Source: Nocardia terpenica
Lineage (GTDB): Bacteria > Actinomycetota > Actinomycetes > Mycobacteriales > Mycobacteriaceae
Direction of reading: 5' to 3'
Length of the DNA: 64,000 nucleotides
NCBI RefSeq assembly: GCF_013186535.1
Contig: NZ_JABMCZ010000005.1
Span: 806,001-870,000, forward strand
How positions within the stretch are numbered: the first letter of the stretch is position 1; every line of letters starts with the position of its first letter. Shown here one piece after another: positions 42,268 to 57,200 of the stretch. The notes below the pieces were generated by a model. It searched no databases and was not told the DNA's origin. It was given only the letters and a program-made list of their open reading frames with translations. The position numbers were made by a program, and so were the translations under genes.

Positions 42268-45200
42268 TCTCCTTTCCGTCGGCGGCCTCGAGCAGGGTGT
42301 TCAGGATCGGGCCTATCTGGGCGGCGCCCTTCGGGTTGAGCATGCCCGCGTGGCGTTCGTCGATGGGGAATTCCTGGATGTGGCCGGTGATGTGGCCGTG
42401 CCAGCTGCGCGACAGGCGGTCTCGGTGGGATTCGTGGGCGGACAGGAACAGGACCGCGTCGCCGTCGAATCGTCTCGGGGTGTGCGGGACCGGGGTCTTG
42501 AAGTTCTCCCGGACCCGCTCCACCTGCTGCCGCGTCAGGATGTCCTCCTGCCCGAGCCGGTCGGTGAGCAGGGTGAGCAGTTGTTCGGGGTCCTCGATCC
42601 GCTGGGTGTCGGTGAGGCCGAGGAATTCTCGCCAGCCGCCGAGGAATTCGGTCAGGGCCACCAGACCCTGGGGGTCGTCGGGGTCGGGTTCGGGGGCCTG
42701 GTCCAGGTCGGTGTCGATACCGGCGTCGACGAGCACGAGCAGGCCCACGGTGTGGCCGAGCTGTTGCAGCCGGGCCGCCATCGTGTGCGCGATCTTCCCG
42801 CCCAGCGACCAGCCCAGCAGGTAGTAGTCGGTGTCGGGGAACGCCTTCAGGATCTCCTCGACGTATCGCTCGGCGTACGCGTCCACCGACTCGCAGCGGG
42901 CCGAGTCCTCGACAATGTAGGGGTCCTGCAGGCCGTAGACGGGCCGATCCGGGTCCAGGCGGCCCACCAGGGTCCCGTACACCCAGGCCAGGCCGCCGCC
43001 CGGATGGACGCAGAACAGCGGGGGCTTGGCACCGGTGGAACGCAGCGGCGACAGCACCCCGAGCGAGACGCGCATATCCGCCTGCGGCTGCTCCAGGTAC
43101 CGCGCCAGCGAGGCGGGCGTGGAGTCGGAGAACAGCAACTGGTACGGCACCCGCGCCCCGGTGCGCGACCGCAGCTGGGACACCAATCTCATGGCGACCA
43201 TGGAGTTTCCGCCCAGGGCGAAGAAGTTGTCGTCGACCCCGACCCGCTCGACCTCCAGCACCTCGGAGAACACCGCGGTCACGATCTCCTCCAGGGGGGT
43301 CGAGGGCGCCCGGTAGGTCGTCACCGGCCGCCGCGGGGCGGGCAGCGCGCGGCGATCCACCTTCCCGCTCGCGGTCAACGGCAACTCGTCCAGCACGGTG
43401 ACGGTGTCGGGAATCATGAAGGCGGGCAACCGTTTCGACACCGCCCGCCGGATGCCGTCCGGATCGATGTCGTGCCCGGGTACGGGGGTGACATAGGCGG
43501 CCAGGCGCACGTCCTCATCACCGTGCGCGATGACAACGGCGTGCCGCACCTCCTCCACATCGGCCAGCACGGCCTCGATTTCGCCGAGCTCGAGGCGCTG
43601 CCCGCGAATCTTGACCTGGAAGTCGGCGCGCCCCACGAACATCAGCACCCCGCCGTCGAGCGTCCACCGCACCAGGTCGCCCGTGCGATACATCCGCGAC
43701 CCCGCCGAACCGAACGGATCGGCCACGAACGAGGACGCGGTCGTCGCGGGTCGGCCCACGTACCCGCGCGCCACACCCGCACCGGCCACATACAATTCGC
43801 CCACCACGCCGGGCGGCGTCGGACGCAGGCACGCGTCCAGCACCATCAGCCGCACTCCCGGAATCGGCCCGCCCACCGACACCGCCTCACCGGCATGCAG
43901 TTCCGCACCGGCGATCCAGATCGTGGTCTCGCTGGGCCCGTACAGGTTGTACAGGCCGCGCGCTCCCGCGGCGTCGGTGCCCGACCACCGGTCCACCAGC
44001 GCGGGCGGGCACGCCTCGGCACCGGTCAGGACGACCTGGAGGTCGTCGAGCCCGGCGGGGTCGACCGACAGGCCCACCGCCGGGGACAGGAACGCGTGGG
44101 TGACCCGCTCGGTGCGCAGCACCTCGGCCAGCGGCGGCCCGGCGAAGGCGTCGCCGGGCGCGATGATCGATGCCGCACCGGCCGGTATCGCCAGCAGCAG
44201 TTCCAGGATCGCCGCATCGAAAGTGCGTGCGGCAACGGACAATACGCGAGAGTCGGCGGTGACCCGGTAGTACCGTTGCTGGGCCGCCGCCACCGCGGAC
44301 AGTCCGGCGTGGGTGACGGCGACGCCCTTCGGCGCACCGGTCGACCCGGAGGTGTAGACCAGGTAGGCGGTGTTGCCGGGCCGCACCGCGCCACCCCGCT
44401 CGGCGTCGGTGACGGGAGCCGCGCTGTGCGCGGAAACGTCGAGCCGGTCGAGGTCGATCACCCGGGTCCCGGCATCGGCCGCCTCCGATCGCAGTGTGCC
44501 CATGTCGGTTTCACCGCTGACGAGCACGATCGTCGCCCCGCAATCGGTGCGGATGAGCCGATTCCGCTCGTCCGGGTGCGAGGGGTCGATCGAGACGAAC
44601 GCGGCACCGGTCTTGGCCACCGCCCATACCGCGTGCATCCAGGCGGGCGATCGTGGAATGGCAATCGCCACAACCGTTTCCGGACCGGCGCCGCACTCGA
44701 TCAGTGCCCGCGCATACCGATTCGATCGCTCATCCAGATCCCGATACGTCCACTCCCGACCGGCGGCGACGATCGCGAGCCGATCCCCGTGTGCACCGGC
44801 CGCCCGAGAGAGCATGTCGGCCAGGGTGTTCCGCGTCGGCCCGGCACCGCCATCGCCCCACTCCCGCAGCAGCTGCCGCTCTCGCGCCTCGAGCACATCG
44901 ACCTCGCGCAGCCCGACCGTCGGATCGGCCGTCACCGCGCCCAGGATTCGCCGCAACCGCTGTGCGAAGGCCGCGACGGTCGGCCGGTCGAACAGGTCGA
45001 GGGCGAAGCTCATGCCGATCGGCATGCCGCCGTTCGCATCCGGTGTATCGGACACGGTGACGGTGAGATCGAAGCGTTCGACCTCGACGTCGAGCTCCAC
45101 GGCCGTGACCCGCACACCCGGCAGGTGCGCGGCCGCACGGTCCAGACCGAGATTCTGGAAGGCCAGCATGACCTGGAACAGCGGATGATGCGCCTGGCTG

Positions 45201-48200
45201 CGCGGCGGATCGAGCGCCTCCACCACCCGCTCGAACGGCACATCGGCATGCGCGAACGCATCCAGGTCCACCCGCCGGACCTGGTCCAACAGGTCGGCGA
45301 ACGAACCGGTTTCGTCGATGCGGGTCCGCAGCACCAGGGTGTTGACGAACATGCCGACCAGACCGTCCAATGCCGCCGCGCCGCGCCCGGCGATCGGGGT
45401 GCCGATCGCGATGTCCCCGGTGTCGGCCAGCCGCGACAGCAGCACCGCGATCGCCGCGTGCAGCACCATGAACATCGTCACCTGGTGGGTGCGGGCGATC
45501 CGGCGGATCCCGGCCGCCGTGTCCGCGTCCAGCGCGAACCAGTATGTCCCGCCGCGCTGGGACGCCACCGCCGGTCGCGGCCGGTCGGCGGGCAGCTCGA
45601 GCCGATCCGCCAGACCCGCCAATTGCCCCGTCCAGTACCCGAGTTGGCGCGCGAGCACGCTGTCCGGGTCGGTGTCCGCGCCGAGGATTTCCCGCTGCCA
45701 GAGCGTGTAATCGGCGTATTGCACCGGCAGCGGCGCCCACTGCGGCGCCCGGCCTTCCCGGCGGGCGGTGTAGGCCAGCGTCAGGTCCTGCGCCAGCGGC
45801 GCCATCGACCAGCCGTCCGCCGCAATGTGATGCACCACCAGCACCAGCACGTGCTCGTCGGAACCGTTGCGCAGCACCGTGGCTCGCAGCGGCGGTTCCT
45901 GCGAGACGTCGAAACCGCGTCGCGCCGAGGCGATCACGAGCCGGTCGAGTTCGGCCGGGTCGGCGGTGCGCACCGCGACGGCCGCCGAAGCGCGATCGGC
46001 GGGCAGGATCCGCTGGTACGGCGTCCCGCCCTCATCGGGGAACACCGTGCGCAGACTCTCGTGCCGCGCAACGACATCGCCGATCGCGGCCGTCAACGCC
46101 GCCACATCCAGATCGCCGGTCAACCGCAGCACCAAGGGAATGTTGTAGGTCGCCGACGCCCCTTCGAGCCGGTTGATGAACCACATCCGCCACTGCGCGA
46201 ACGACAGCGGCACCCGCGCCGGACGTTCCCGCACAATCGGTTTCGATCGCACCGGGTCGAGCGTGGCGGCGTGTTCGGTCAGTGCCTGCGCCAGGCGGGC
46301 GGCGGTGGGCGCCTGGAAGATGTCCCGCACCCCCACCTCGGCGCCGACCGCCGTCGCCACCCGCGACGCCACCCGCGTGGCCGACAGCGAATGTCCGCCG
46401 AGGGCAAAGAAGTCGTCGTCGACGCCGACCCGATCGACATCGAGTACCTGCGCGAAGACCGCGGCGACGATCTCCTCGACGGGTGTGGACGGTGCCCGGT
46501 ACGCCGCCACCGCCGACTGCGGTGCGGGCAGGGCGCGGCGGTCCACCTTGCCGCTCGAGGTCAGCGGCAGCTCGTCCAGGACGGTGACGGTGTCGGGAAC
46601 CATGAAGGCGGGCAGGCGTTTCGCCGCCGACTGCCGGACGGCGGTGGGATCGGGGAGGCGCCCGGACGCGGCCGTGACGTAGGCGGCCAGCCGCACCCCG
46701 CCGTCGACGGCGCGGGCGACGACGACGGCGTGCTCGACCTCGTCCAGGCCCGACAGCACCGCCTCGATCTCGCCGAGTTCCAGCCGCTGGCCACGGATCT
46801 TGACCTGGAAATCGGCGCGCCCCACGAACATCAGCGCCCCCCGGTCGCCCGCGGGCAGCCACCGCACCAGATCCCCGGTCCGATACATTCGCGATCCGGC
46901 CGGACCGTACGGATCGGCCACGAAAGTCGCTGCGGTCAGCCCGATTCGGTGCAGGTATCCGCGCGCCACTCCCGCACCGGCCGCGTACAACTCCCCCACC
47001 ACGCCGCGCGGGACCGGGCGCAGCCACGCGTCCAGCACCATCAGCCGGATTCCGGGGATCGGCGCGCCCAGCGCGACGGGCTCGCCGACGCGCAGCTCGG
47101 CTCCGGTGACCCAGATGGTGGCCTCGCTCGGCCCGTAGAGGTTGTACACCGTTCGGGCACCGGCGGTATCGGTTCCCGACCACCGCGCCACCAATTCGGG
47201 CGGGCATGCCTCGCCCGCGGCCAGCAGCGCCCGCAATCCGTCGACCTGCCGTGGATCCAGGGTGGCCACCACGGTCGGGGTCAGGCAGGCGTGCGTGACC
47301 TCCTCGGCACGGATCAGCTCGGCCAGCGCCGGACCGGCGAAAACATCGCTCGGGGCGGTGATCAGCGCGGCACCGGCCGTCACCGCCAACAGCAGCTCCA
47401 GGATCGCCGCATCGAAAGTCCGTGCGGCGACGGACAATACGCGGGAATCGCCGCGCACCCCGTACATGCGGTGCTGGGCGGTCGCGACCGCGGTCAATCC
47501 GGCGTGGGTGACGGCCACGCCCTTCGGCGCACCGGTCGATCCCGAGGTGTACACGAGGTAGGCGGTATTCGCCGTCCGCACCGTGCCGCGCCGATCGCCA
47601 TCGGTCACCGGGGCATCGCTGTGGTCGCCGAGATCGAGCCGGTCGGGATCGAGCACCCGAATCCCGGTCTCGCCCTGCGCATCCGATCCGAGTGTGCCCG
47701 TGGTGATTTCACCGTCGATCAGCACGACCGTGGCGGCCGCGTCGGTGAGGACGAACCGGTTGCGTTCCCACGGATGCGCCGGATCGACGGAGACGAAGGC
47801 GGCACCGGTCTTGGCGACGGTCCACACCGCCCGCACCCAGGCCAGCGATCGTGGAATCGCAATGGCCACTACCGTTTCCGGTCCGACGCCAATGCCGATC
47901 AGCGCCCGCGCGCACCGGTTCGACCAGCCATCCAGGTCTCGGTAGGTCCACCGGTAGGCGGCGTCGACGACCGCGAGCCGATCCGAGAACTCGGTGGCGG
48001 CGCGGGACAGCAGTTCGGCGAGGGTGGCTTGCGCCGGACCGGCGCCACCGTTCTCCCACTCCCGCAATATCTCTCGCTCACCCGGTTCGAGCGGATCGAT
48101 CGCGCGCAGCCCGACCGTGGGATCGGCCGCCACCGCGTGCAGGATGCGCCGGAGCCGCTGCGCGAAGGCCGCGATCGTCGACCGGTCGAACAGGTCGACG

Positions 48201-51200
48201 GCATAGCCGAGGGTGACCGGGATGTCACCGTCCGCGTTCGCGATGTCGGCGACGGTGAGGGTGAGGTCGAATCGTTCGATCCCGGTGTCGAGATCCACGG
48301 GTGTGACCCGGATTCCGGGCAGATGCGTGGCCGCACGGTCGAGGTCGACGTTCTGGAAGGCCAGCATGACCTGGAACAGCGGATGATGCGCCTGGCTGCG
48401 CGGCGGATCGAGCGCCTCCACCACCCGCTCGAACGGCACATCGGCATGCGCGAACGCATCCAGGTCCACCCGCCGGACCCGATCCAGCAGGTCGGCGAAC
48501 GATCCGGCCTCGTCGACCTGCGTGCGCAGGACGAGCGTGTTGACGAACATGCCGACCAGATCGTCCAATACCGCCGCGCCGCGTCCGGCGATCGGCGTGC
48601 CGACCGCGATATCCGTGGCGCCCGCCAGCCGCGACAGCAGCACCGACAATGCCGCGTGCACGACCATGAACACCGTCGCCCCGTGGGCATTCGCCACCTC
48701 GCGCAGCGTGGCGATCAGCCCGGCGTCCAGGACGAACGAATATGCGGCACCGTGGTGCGAGGCGACCGGTGGCCGGGGACGGTCGGTCGGCAGCTCCAGC
48801 CGGTCGGGCAGTCCCGCCAGCCGCTCGGCCCAGTAGCCGAGCTGACGCGCCAGCACGCTGCCCGGCTCGGATTCCGCACCCAGCACCTCGCGCTGCCACA
48901 GCGTGTAATCCGCGTACTGCACCGGCAGCGGATCCCACCCCGGCGCGCGCCCCGCCCGGCGCGCCAGATACGCCGCGGACAGGTCGCGCGCCAGCGGCGC
49001 GATCGACCATCCGTCGGCGGCGATGTGGTGCACCACCAGCACCAGCACATGCTCGCCGGAACCGATCTGCAGCAATGTCACTCGCACCGGCGGCTCGCTG
49101 GACAGGTCGAATCCGCACCGCGTGGATTCGGCCACCACATCGTCGAGCTGCTCCGGGTCGACGGGCCGCACATCGACGATCGCCCGGGCCAGGCCGACGG
49201 GCAGGATCTGCTGGTACGGCGTCCCGTCCTCGTCGGGGAACACCGTGCGCAGACTCTCGTGCCGCGCAACGACATCGCCGATCGCGGCCGTCAACGCCGC
49301 CACATCCAGCACCCCGGTCAATCGCAGCACCAGCGGAATGTTGTAGGTCCCCGACGCCCCGTCGAACCGGTTGACGAACCACATCCGCCACTGCGCGAAC
49401 GACAGCGGCACCCGCGCCGGACGCTCCCGAACCACCAGGGCGGGCAGGGACGAATCGGTCGCGGCGTCCACCACCCGGGCCAGGCGCGCGGGCGTCGATG
49501 CCTCGAAGACCTCCCGCACCCCGATCCGGACCCCGACCGCCGCCGATACCCGCGACGCCACCCGCATGGCCGACAGCGAATGCCCGCCGAGGGCGAAGAA
49601 GTCGTCGTCGGCGCCGACCCGGTCCACCGCGAGCAGTTCGGCGAACACCTGCGCCACCGCGCGCTCGGTCGGCGTCGACGGCTCGACATAGGCGCGCGCG
49701 ACCACGACGGGTTCGGGCAGGGCCGCGCGATCCAGCTTGCCGCTCGCGGTGAGCGGCAGTTCGGGCAGTATCGAGCAGGCGTCGGGCACCATGTGCGCGG
49801 GCAGTCGACGCCGGGCGGCGGCCAGCACCGCCGCCGGGTCGAGATCGGCACCGACGAGGTAGCAGGTGAGCCGCTCGGTGTCCGGATGATGGACGACGAC
49901 GGCCCGCGCCACCCCGGCCTGCTCGAGGAGCACTGCCTCGATCTCCCCCAACTCGACGCGCTGGCCCCGAACCTTGATCTGGAAGTCGATGCGTCCCAGG
50001 AACTCCAGGGCGCCCTGCTCGGTCCAACACACCAGGTCGCCGGTTCGATACAATCGGGAACCGCTGCGCCCGAACGGATTCGCGATGAACGCGGCAGCGG
50101 TCGGCACCGGCCGGTTCAGGTAGCACCGAGCCTGCTGGATGCCGCCGAGGTACAGTTCACCCGGCACGCCCACCGGCACCGGCCGCAGTCGCGCATCCAG
50201 TACGACCGCCTCGACACCACGGATCGGCCCGCCCATGGTCACAGGCGCGTCGGGCTCCATCGGATCGCTGAGGGTGGTGACGATGACCGTCTCGGTCGGC
50301 CCGTACGCGGTGTACAGTCGCCGATCCGGCGCCCAAGCCGCCACCAGGTCGCCGGGCACCGGCTCACCGCCGATCACGAGCACACGCAAGGACTCCAGCC
50401 CGGCGGGCGACATGGTCGCCAGCACGCTCGGCGTCAGGAAGGCATGCGAAACACGCTGCCGCCGAATGATATCCGTCAGCGAGTCACCGGCGAAGACATC
50501 CGGCGGCGACACCACCAGCGCGGCCCCGTTCGGATGGGCCATCAGCATCTCCATCATCACCGCGTCGAATCCGGGTGCGGAGACGGCCAGTACGCGGGCG
50601 CTCTCGTCCACGTCGTAGCGCTCCCGCTGCTCGGCCGTGAAGTTCGCCAGCCCCTCGTGCGTGACCACGACACCCTTCGGGGTGCCCGTCGACCCGGAGG
50701 TGTAGAGGATGTACGCGGCGTGGTCGACCCGCAGCGTGCGGACCCGGTCGGCGTCGCCCACCGTGGTCGCGGAATACGCCTCGAGCCGTTCCGCCAGCTC
50801 GGGTTCGTCGAGGACCAGCCGGTACACGGTGTCGGGCACCAGGATCGCGGTGTCCGCGACCGACAAGGCCAGGCGCGCACCGGAATCGGCGATCATTCCG
50901 GTGATGCGCTCCGCCGGGTAGCGCGGGTCGACCGGCACGAAGGCGGCACCGGACTTCGCCACCGCCCACAGTCCGGTCAGGAGCTCCACGCCGCGCGGCA
51001 GCACCAGCGCGACCGTGTCGCCCGGCCCGACACCGCGGCCGATCAGCCACCGCGCCAACCGGTTCGAGTGCTCGTCCAGTTCCCGATAGGCGATCGTCGT
51101 CGTGCCCGAGATCACCGCGGGCGCGGCCGGATTCGCGGCGGCCCCGTCGGCGAGCAGATCGGGCAGCGGTCGCGGCTCCTGCGCCCGCGCGCCCCGCGCC

Positions 51201-54200
51201 GGGACCAGCCGCGCCCGCTCGGCCGCCGACAGCAGATCGATGGACTCCACGCGCGGCGATGGGTCGGTGGTGATCGTATCCAGCACGCGCACAAGCCGAT
51301 CCGCGCATGCCTCGACCCATTCGTGGGTGAATACCTCGGGCTGGTACTGCATTTGGGCGCGCAGGGGTTCGCCCTTGGCGACCACCACCGTGAGCGGATA
51401 GTGCGAGGAGTCGTTCGACCGCAGATCGTCGATGCTCATGCCGTCGACGGCCGCGGCCCGTGCCGCCAGCGCGGCCCCGTCGACGGGATAGGACTCGAAG
51501 ACGACGACGGTATCGAACAGGGACGACACGCCCAGTGCGGCATGAATATCCGTCAGGCCGGTGTGGTGGTGACCCATCAGCTCCGCCTGCTCGGCCTGCA
51601 CCCGCGCCAGCACGCCGGTGATCGGCTCGCCCGGGGTGTAGCGGACCCGCACCGGGATGGTGTTGATGAACAGGCCGACCGCCGATTCGATACCCGGCAG
51701 GTGCGCCGGACGCCCGGACACGGTCGCGCCGAAGACGACATCGTCGCGCCCGGTCAGATATCCGGCGACAATCGCCCACGCCACCTGGATCAGCGTGTTC
51801 ACCGTGACCCCGGCGGCCGCGGCCGTCGCCGTCAGCCGGTCGGTGATCTCCGGGTCGAAATCCACTGCGACACGGCTCATTCGCGAGGTCTGTTCCCGGC
51901 GCGCGGCATGCGGGGCCACCAGCGTCGCCTCCGCCCCGTCCAGCGCCCGCCGCCAAACATTCAGCGACGCAGCCGAATCCTGTCGGCTCAGCCAGGCGAG
52001 ATAGGACCGGTACGAGTCCGTAGGCTCCGTGATCGCCGGATCACCGGGTTCCGCATACGCCGCCAGCAGGGTGGTCATGACCGAGGGCATGGACCAGCCG
52101 TCGAACAGCACGTGATGATGCGAGATCAGCAGCGTGTATCGCTCGTCGGTCACGGTGACCAGGGTGAAACGCAGCAGCGGTGCGGATTCGATATCGAACG
52201 GCTCGGCCTGATCCCGGTCCAGCACCTCCGCCAGCGCCGCCTCCCGCGCCGCGTCCGGCACCGCGCGCAGGTCGACCTCGCGCCACGGCACCGCCACCTC
52301 GTCGGCGACGATCTGGACGGTCTCGCCGGTCCCGGTGGCGCCGAAGGCCACTCGCAGATTCGGATACCGCTCCAGCAGGGTCTGGGCCGCGGCACGCAGC
52401 CGTCCGGCATGCACGAACCCGGACAGCGTGATCGCGAGCTGCACCGCGTACACGTCCACCGCCGACTCGGCCAGCCGCGCATGAAACAGCAGCCCGGACT
52501 GCAACGGCGACGGTGGCCAGACATCGAGCAGGCCCGGATATCGCGCCTCCCACGCGGTGATGTCGGCCTGTGTCGCCCGCACCAGCGGGAAGTCGGATGG
52601 GGTGTGCCCGCCCGAATCCGGGCGGTCCAGGTGGGTGACGACGGCCCGCAGCGCATCGACCCAGAGCCGCGCGAGATCGTCCACCGCCGCGGCGTCGAGC
52701 ACCGCCTCGGGGTAGCCGAAGGTGGCCGACAGGCACCCGTCCGCGACCACGGCATTGATATCGACGGCGGCGGTCGCCGCGAGGGGCTGGTCCCCGGCCG
52801 TCGGCGCACCGAGCTCATTGGTCAGCGCGAACTCCGATGATGCTGTCCCACTGGCCGATCGGCTCGGCGACAGCCGACCGAGGTAGTTGAAGGCGACCTG
52901 CCCGGGCAGCCGGGCGGGCAGCGCCCGCGCCGTCTCGGGATTGAGGTAACGCAGCAGCCCGTAGCCGATGCCGTGGTCCGGAATGGCGCGCAGCCGTTCC
53001 TTCGCATCCTTGATCGCGGCCCCGATCACCGAGCCGCCCGCGAAGGCGTCCTCGAGATCGATCTCCGCCAGGTCGATCCGGACCGGATACACGGTGGTGA
53101 ACCATCCCACCGTCGCGGTCAGGTCCGCGCCCGGCACCGCCTGTTCCTCGCGGCCGTGCCCCTCCAGGCGCAGCAGCGCCGACGACTCCCGCACCCCGCG
53201 CGCCGCCCGCCACCGGACGACCGCCAGCGCCAGCGCGGCCACCAGCGCGTCCTGCACGTCACCGTGGAACGCCGCGGGCACCCGCGTCAGCAATGCCTCG
53301 GTGATCTCGGGCGGCACCTGCGCGTGCCGCACGCGCACCGCCCCACCGGCATCGAGGGCGCGCGATCCCAGCAGCGGGTCCGGGCCGTCGATAATGCGTT
53401 GCCACAGCGGCAGTTCCGCCACCCGACCCGGTGATCGGGCCGCCTCCACCAGACCGTGTGCCCACCGCCGCATCGACGTTCCCGCCGGGGGCGGCGCCGC
53501 ATCGTCTCCGGCGCGGTGCCGCCGCCAGGCCATCGTCAGTTCGGGGATGAGGATGCGCCACGACACACCGTCCACCACCAGGTGATGCGCGACGACGATC
53601 AGATGACCGGCGGCCGCGGCGTCGGTGGGAGCCAGCCAGATCGCCTGTAGGACAATGCCCTCGGCGGGATCTAGACGATCCAGCGCGGCAGCGGCCGCCG
53701 CGGCCGCGAGGTGCGCCCGGTCGGCATCCGGATCCACCGCGACCCGATGCACCAGCGACTCGACCTCCACGGTCCCCGGCGGCCGTGCTTCCAGCCGCCA
53801 GCCCTGCTCGTCGCGCCACAGCCGAGCCCGCAGCATGTCGTGCCGGTCGATCACCGCCGCCACCGCCGCCACCAGCCCGGCACGATCCAGTCCGGCGGGC
53901 GTCGTGAGCACCAGGGTCTGGTTCAACCGCCGGAATTCACCGTGCTCCACCATCCATCGGACGATCGGTGTCAGCGGCAGCTCACCGACGCCGCCGCCGG
54001 GCAGCTCCGCCAGAACCGTTGCCGGTGCGACGGATTCGGCGACGCGCGCCAGCCCGGCCACGGTCCGGGCCTCGAATACCTGCCGCGGCGTGAACAGCGC
54101 GCCGCGGTCTTTGGCCCTGGCCACCAATTGAATCGACAGAATGCTGTCCCCGCCCAGGGCGAAGAAGTCGTCGTCCACCCCGACCCGGTCCTTCCCCAGC

Positions 54201-57200
54201 ACCTCGGAGAACACCGCGGCCACCAGCTCTTCGAGGGGGGTGGACGGAGCGTGATACTCCGACGGCGTGACCCGTGGGGCGGGCAGGGCGCGCCGATCCA
54301 CCTTCCCGCTCGACGTCAGCGGCAACTCCTCCAGCACGGTGACGGTGTCGGGAATCATGAACGGCGGCAACCGCAGTGCCGCCGCCCGCCGGATCGCGGC
54401 GGGATCGGGGACGCACCCCGGTGCGGGGGTGACATAGGCGGCCAGCCGCACCGATTCCGCGGTGCGGGTGGTGACGGCCGCGTACCGCACCTCGTCGAGA
54501 TCGGCCAGCACGGCCTCGATTTCGCCGAGTTCGAGCCGCTGGCCGCGAATCTTGACCTGGAAGTCGGCGCGGCCCACGAACATCAGCGCCCCGCCGTCGC
54601 CCGTGGACGTCCACCGCACCAGATCGCCCGTGCGATACATCCGCGACCCGGCCGGGCCGTACGGGTCGGCCACGAACGAGGAGGCCGTCAGGGCGACCCG
54701 GTTGAGGTAGCCGCGCGCCACACCGGCACCGGCCACATACAATTCGCCCACCACGCCCGCCGGTACCGGCCGCAGCGACGTATCCAGCACCATCACCCGG
54801 ACGCCCGGGATGGGCACGCCCAGCGATACCGGCTCACCGATCCGCAACCCGGCGTCGGTCACCCAGATGGTGGTCTCGCTGGGCCCGTACAGGTTGTGCA
54901 CCTGCCGCTCCCCGGTGGTATCCGCACCCAGCCACCGTTCCACCAGCGCGGGCGGGCAGACGTCGGCGCCGGTCATGACGATGCGCAGCGCGTCGAGTCC
55001 CTCGGGATCGACCGACATTCCCACCATGGGCGACAGGAACGCATGCGTGACCCGCTCGGCACGCAGCAACTCCGCCAGGGGCGCACCCGCGACGACATCG
55101 CTCGCGGCGATGACCAATGCCGCACCGGCCGGTACCGCCAACAGGAATTCGTGCACCGCCGCGTCGAAAGTCCGTGCGGCAAGGGCCAATATCCGGGACT
55201 CGCTGCCGAGCCCGTAGTGCCGGTCACGGGCGGTGGAGACCGCGAGGAGACCGGCGTGGGTGACGGCCACCCCCTTCGGCCTACCGGTCGAGCCGGAGGT
55301 GTAGACGATATAGGCGGTATTGTGTGGCCGCACCGGGCCGTGTCGATCCGCGTCGCCGACCGGCGCCGCGCTGTGCGGGGACAGGTCGATCCGGTCGATA
55401 TCGAACACCCGCGCCCCGGTCGCGTCGAGCGGTTCGCCACAGGTCAGCACGACGGTGGCGGCGCAGTCGAGGAGCATGAACAGATTCCGCTCGCCCGGAT
55501 GCGCGGGATCGATGGACACGAACGCGGCGCCGGTCTTGCCGATCGCCCACACCGCCCGCATCCAGGCGGCCGATCGCGGAATCGCGATCGCCACCACGGT
55601 TTCCGGGCCGACGCCGTACTCGATCAGCGCCCGCGCGCACCGGTTCGACCATTCGCCCAGCTCCCGGTACGTCCATTCGCGTCCCGCCTCGACGACCGCG
55701 GGCCGGTCCGCATGGGCCGCACCGGCCAGGGCGAGCATGTCGGGCAGCAGCACCTGGCCCAGGCCCGGTCCCCCATCGCCCCACTGCCGCAACGCCAATC
55801 GCTCGTCGGCGCCGAGTACATCGATGTCACGCAGCCCGATCGCGGAATCGGCCACCACCGCGCGCAGGATGCGCTCCAGCCGCCGCGCGAACGCCGCGAT
55901 CGTGGACCGGTCGAACAGGTCCAGGGCGTAGCCGATGCTGATCAGCGTCTCCTCCCCGGGGTACGGGGTGTCGACGACATTGATGGTGAGGTCGAATCGT
56001 TCGATCCCCACATCGAGGCTCAGGGGCGTGACCTCGATGCCGGGCAGATGCAGCAGGGTCGGGTCCAGATCGATGTTCTGGAAGGCCAGCATCACCTGGA
56101 ACAGCGGATGATGCGCCTGGCTGCGGGCCGGATCGACCGCCTCCACCACGCGCTCGAACGGAATGTCGGCGTGCGCGAACGCATCCAGGTCCACCCGGCG
56201 GCAGTGGTCCACCAGGTCGGCGAAGGACGCGGATTCCTCGATGCGCGTGCGCAATACAAGGGTATTGACGAACATGCCGACCAACCCGTCCAGCGCCGCG
56301 GCCCCGCGCCCGGCGATGGGGGTGCCGACCGCGATGTCCCCGGTTCCCGACAGCCGCGACAGCAGCACCGCCACCGCCGCGTGCACCACCATGAACAGCG
56401 TCACCTGCCGTCTGCGCGCCGCCGCGCCGAGCCCGGCCATCGTGTCGGCGTCGAGCGTGAACGTGTACGTCCCGCCGCGCTGCGACGCCACCAGCGGCCG
56501 CGGCCGATCGGTCGGCAGCTCCAGCCGATCCGGCAGTCCCGCCAATTGTCCTGTCCAGTAACCGAGTTGGGCGGCCAGCACGCTGTCGGCGTCGGATTCC
56601 GCGCCCAGCAGTTCCCGCTGCCACAGCGTGTAATCCGCATACTGCACCGGCAGCGGTTCCCACCGCGGCTCCCGGCCCGCGCACCGTGCGGCGTACGCCA
56701 GCGACAGATCCCGCATGAGCGGAGCCACCGACCAGCCGTCCGAGGCAATGTGATGCACCACCGCGACCAGCACATGCTCCTGGGAACCGGTGCGCAGCAC
56801 GGTGATTCGCAGCGGCGGCTGCACCGACAGGTCGAATCCGCGCCGCGCCGTGGCCGCCATGGTGTCCGCGAGGTCGCCGGGTTCGACCGCGATCGTCTCG
56901 ACGGCCACGGCCTGTGTCGCGGGCAGAATCCGCTGGAACGGGACCCCGTCCGCGTCGGGGAATATCGTGCGCAGGCTTTCGTGGCGCGCCACCACATCGC
57001 CGAACGCGGCGGCCAGTGCCGCCGCATCCAGCGCTCCGGCCAGGCGCAGCACCATCGGAATGTTGTAGGCCGCCGAGTCCGGTTCGAACCGGTTGATGAA
57101 CCACATCCGCAACTGCGCGTACGACAGCGGTATGCGTGCCGGGCGCTGCCGCGGCGCCGGTATCGCGCCCGGACGCTCCGCGGCGGCCGACCGGTCGGCC

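Noticed and set aside
42158..52840. A 3,560-codon open frame on the plus strand, and another of 2,267 codons at 53,711-60,514
   Set aside because: Both lie antisense to the giant NRPS and exist only because GC-rich codons leave few stops. The translations are Arg/His/Gln-rich without domain patterns.
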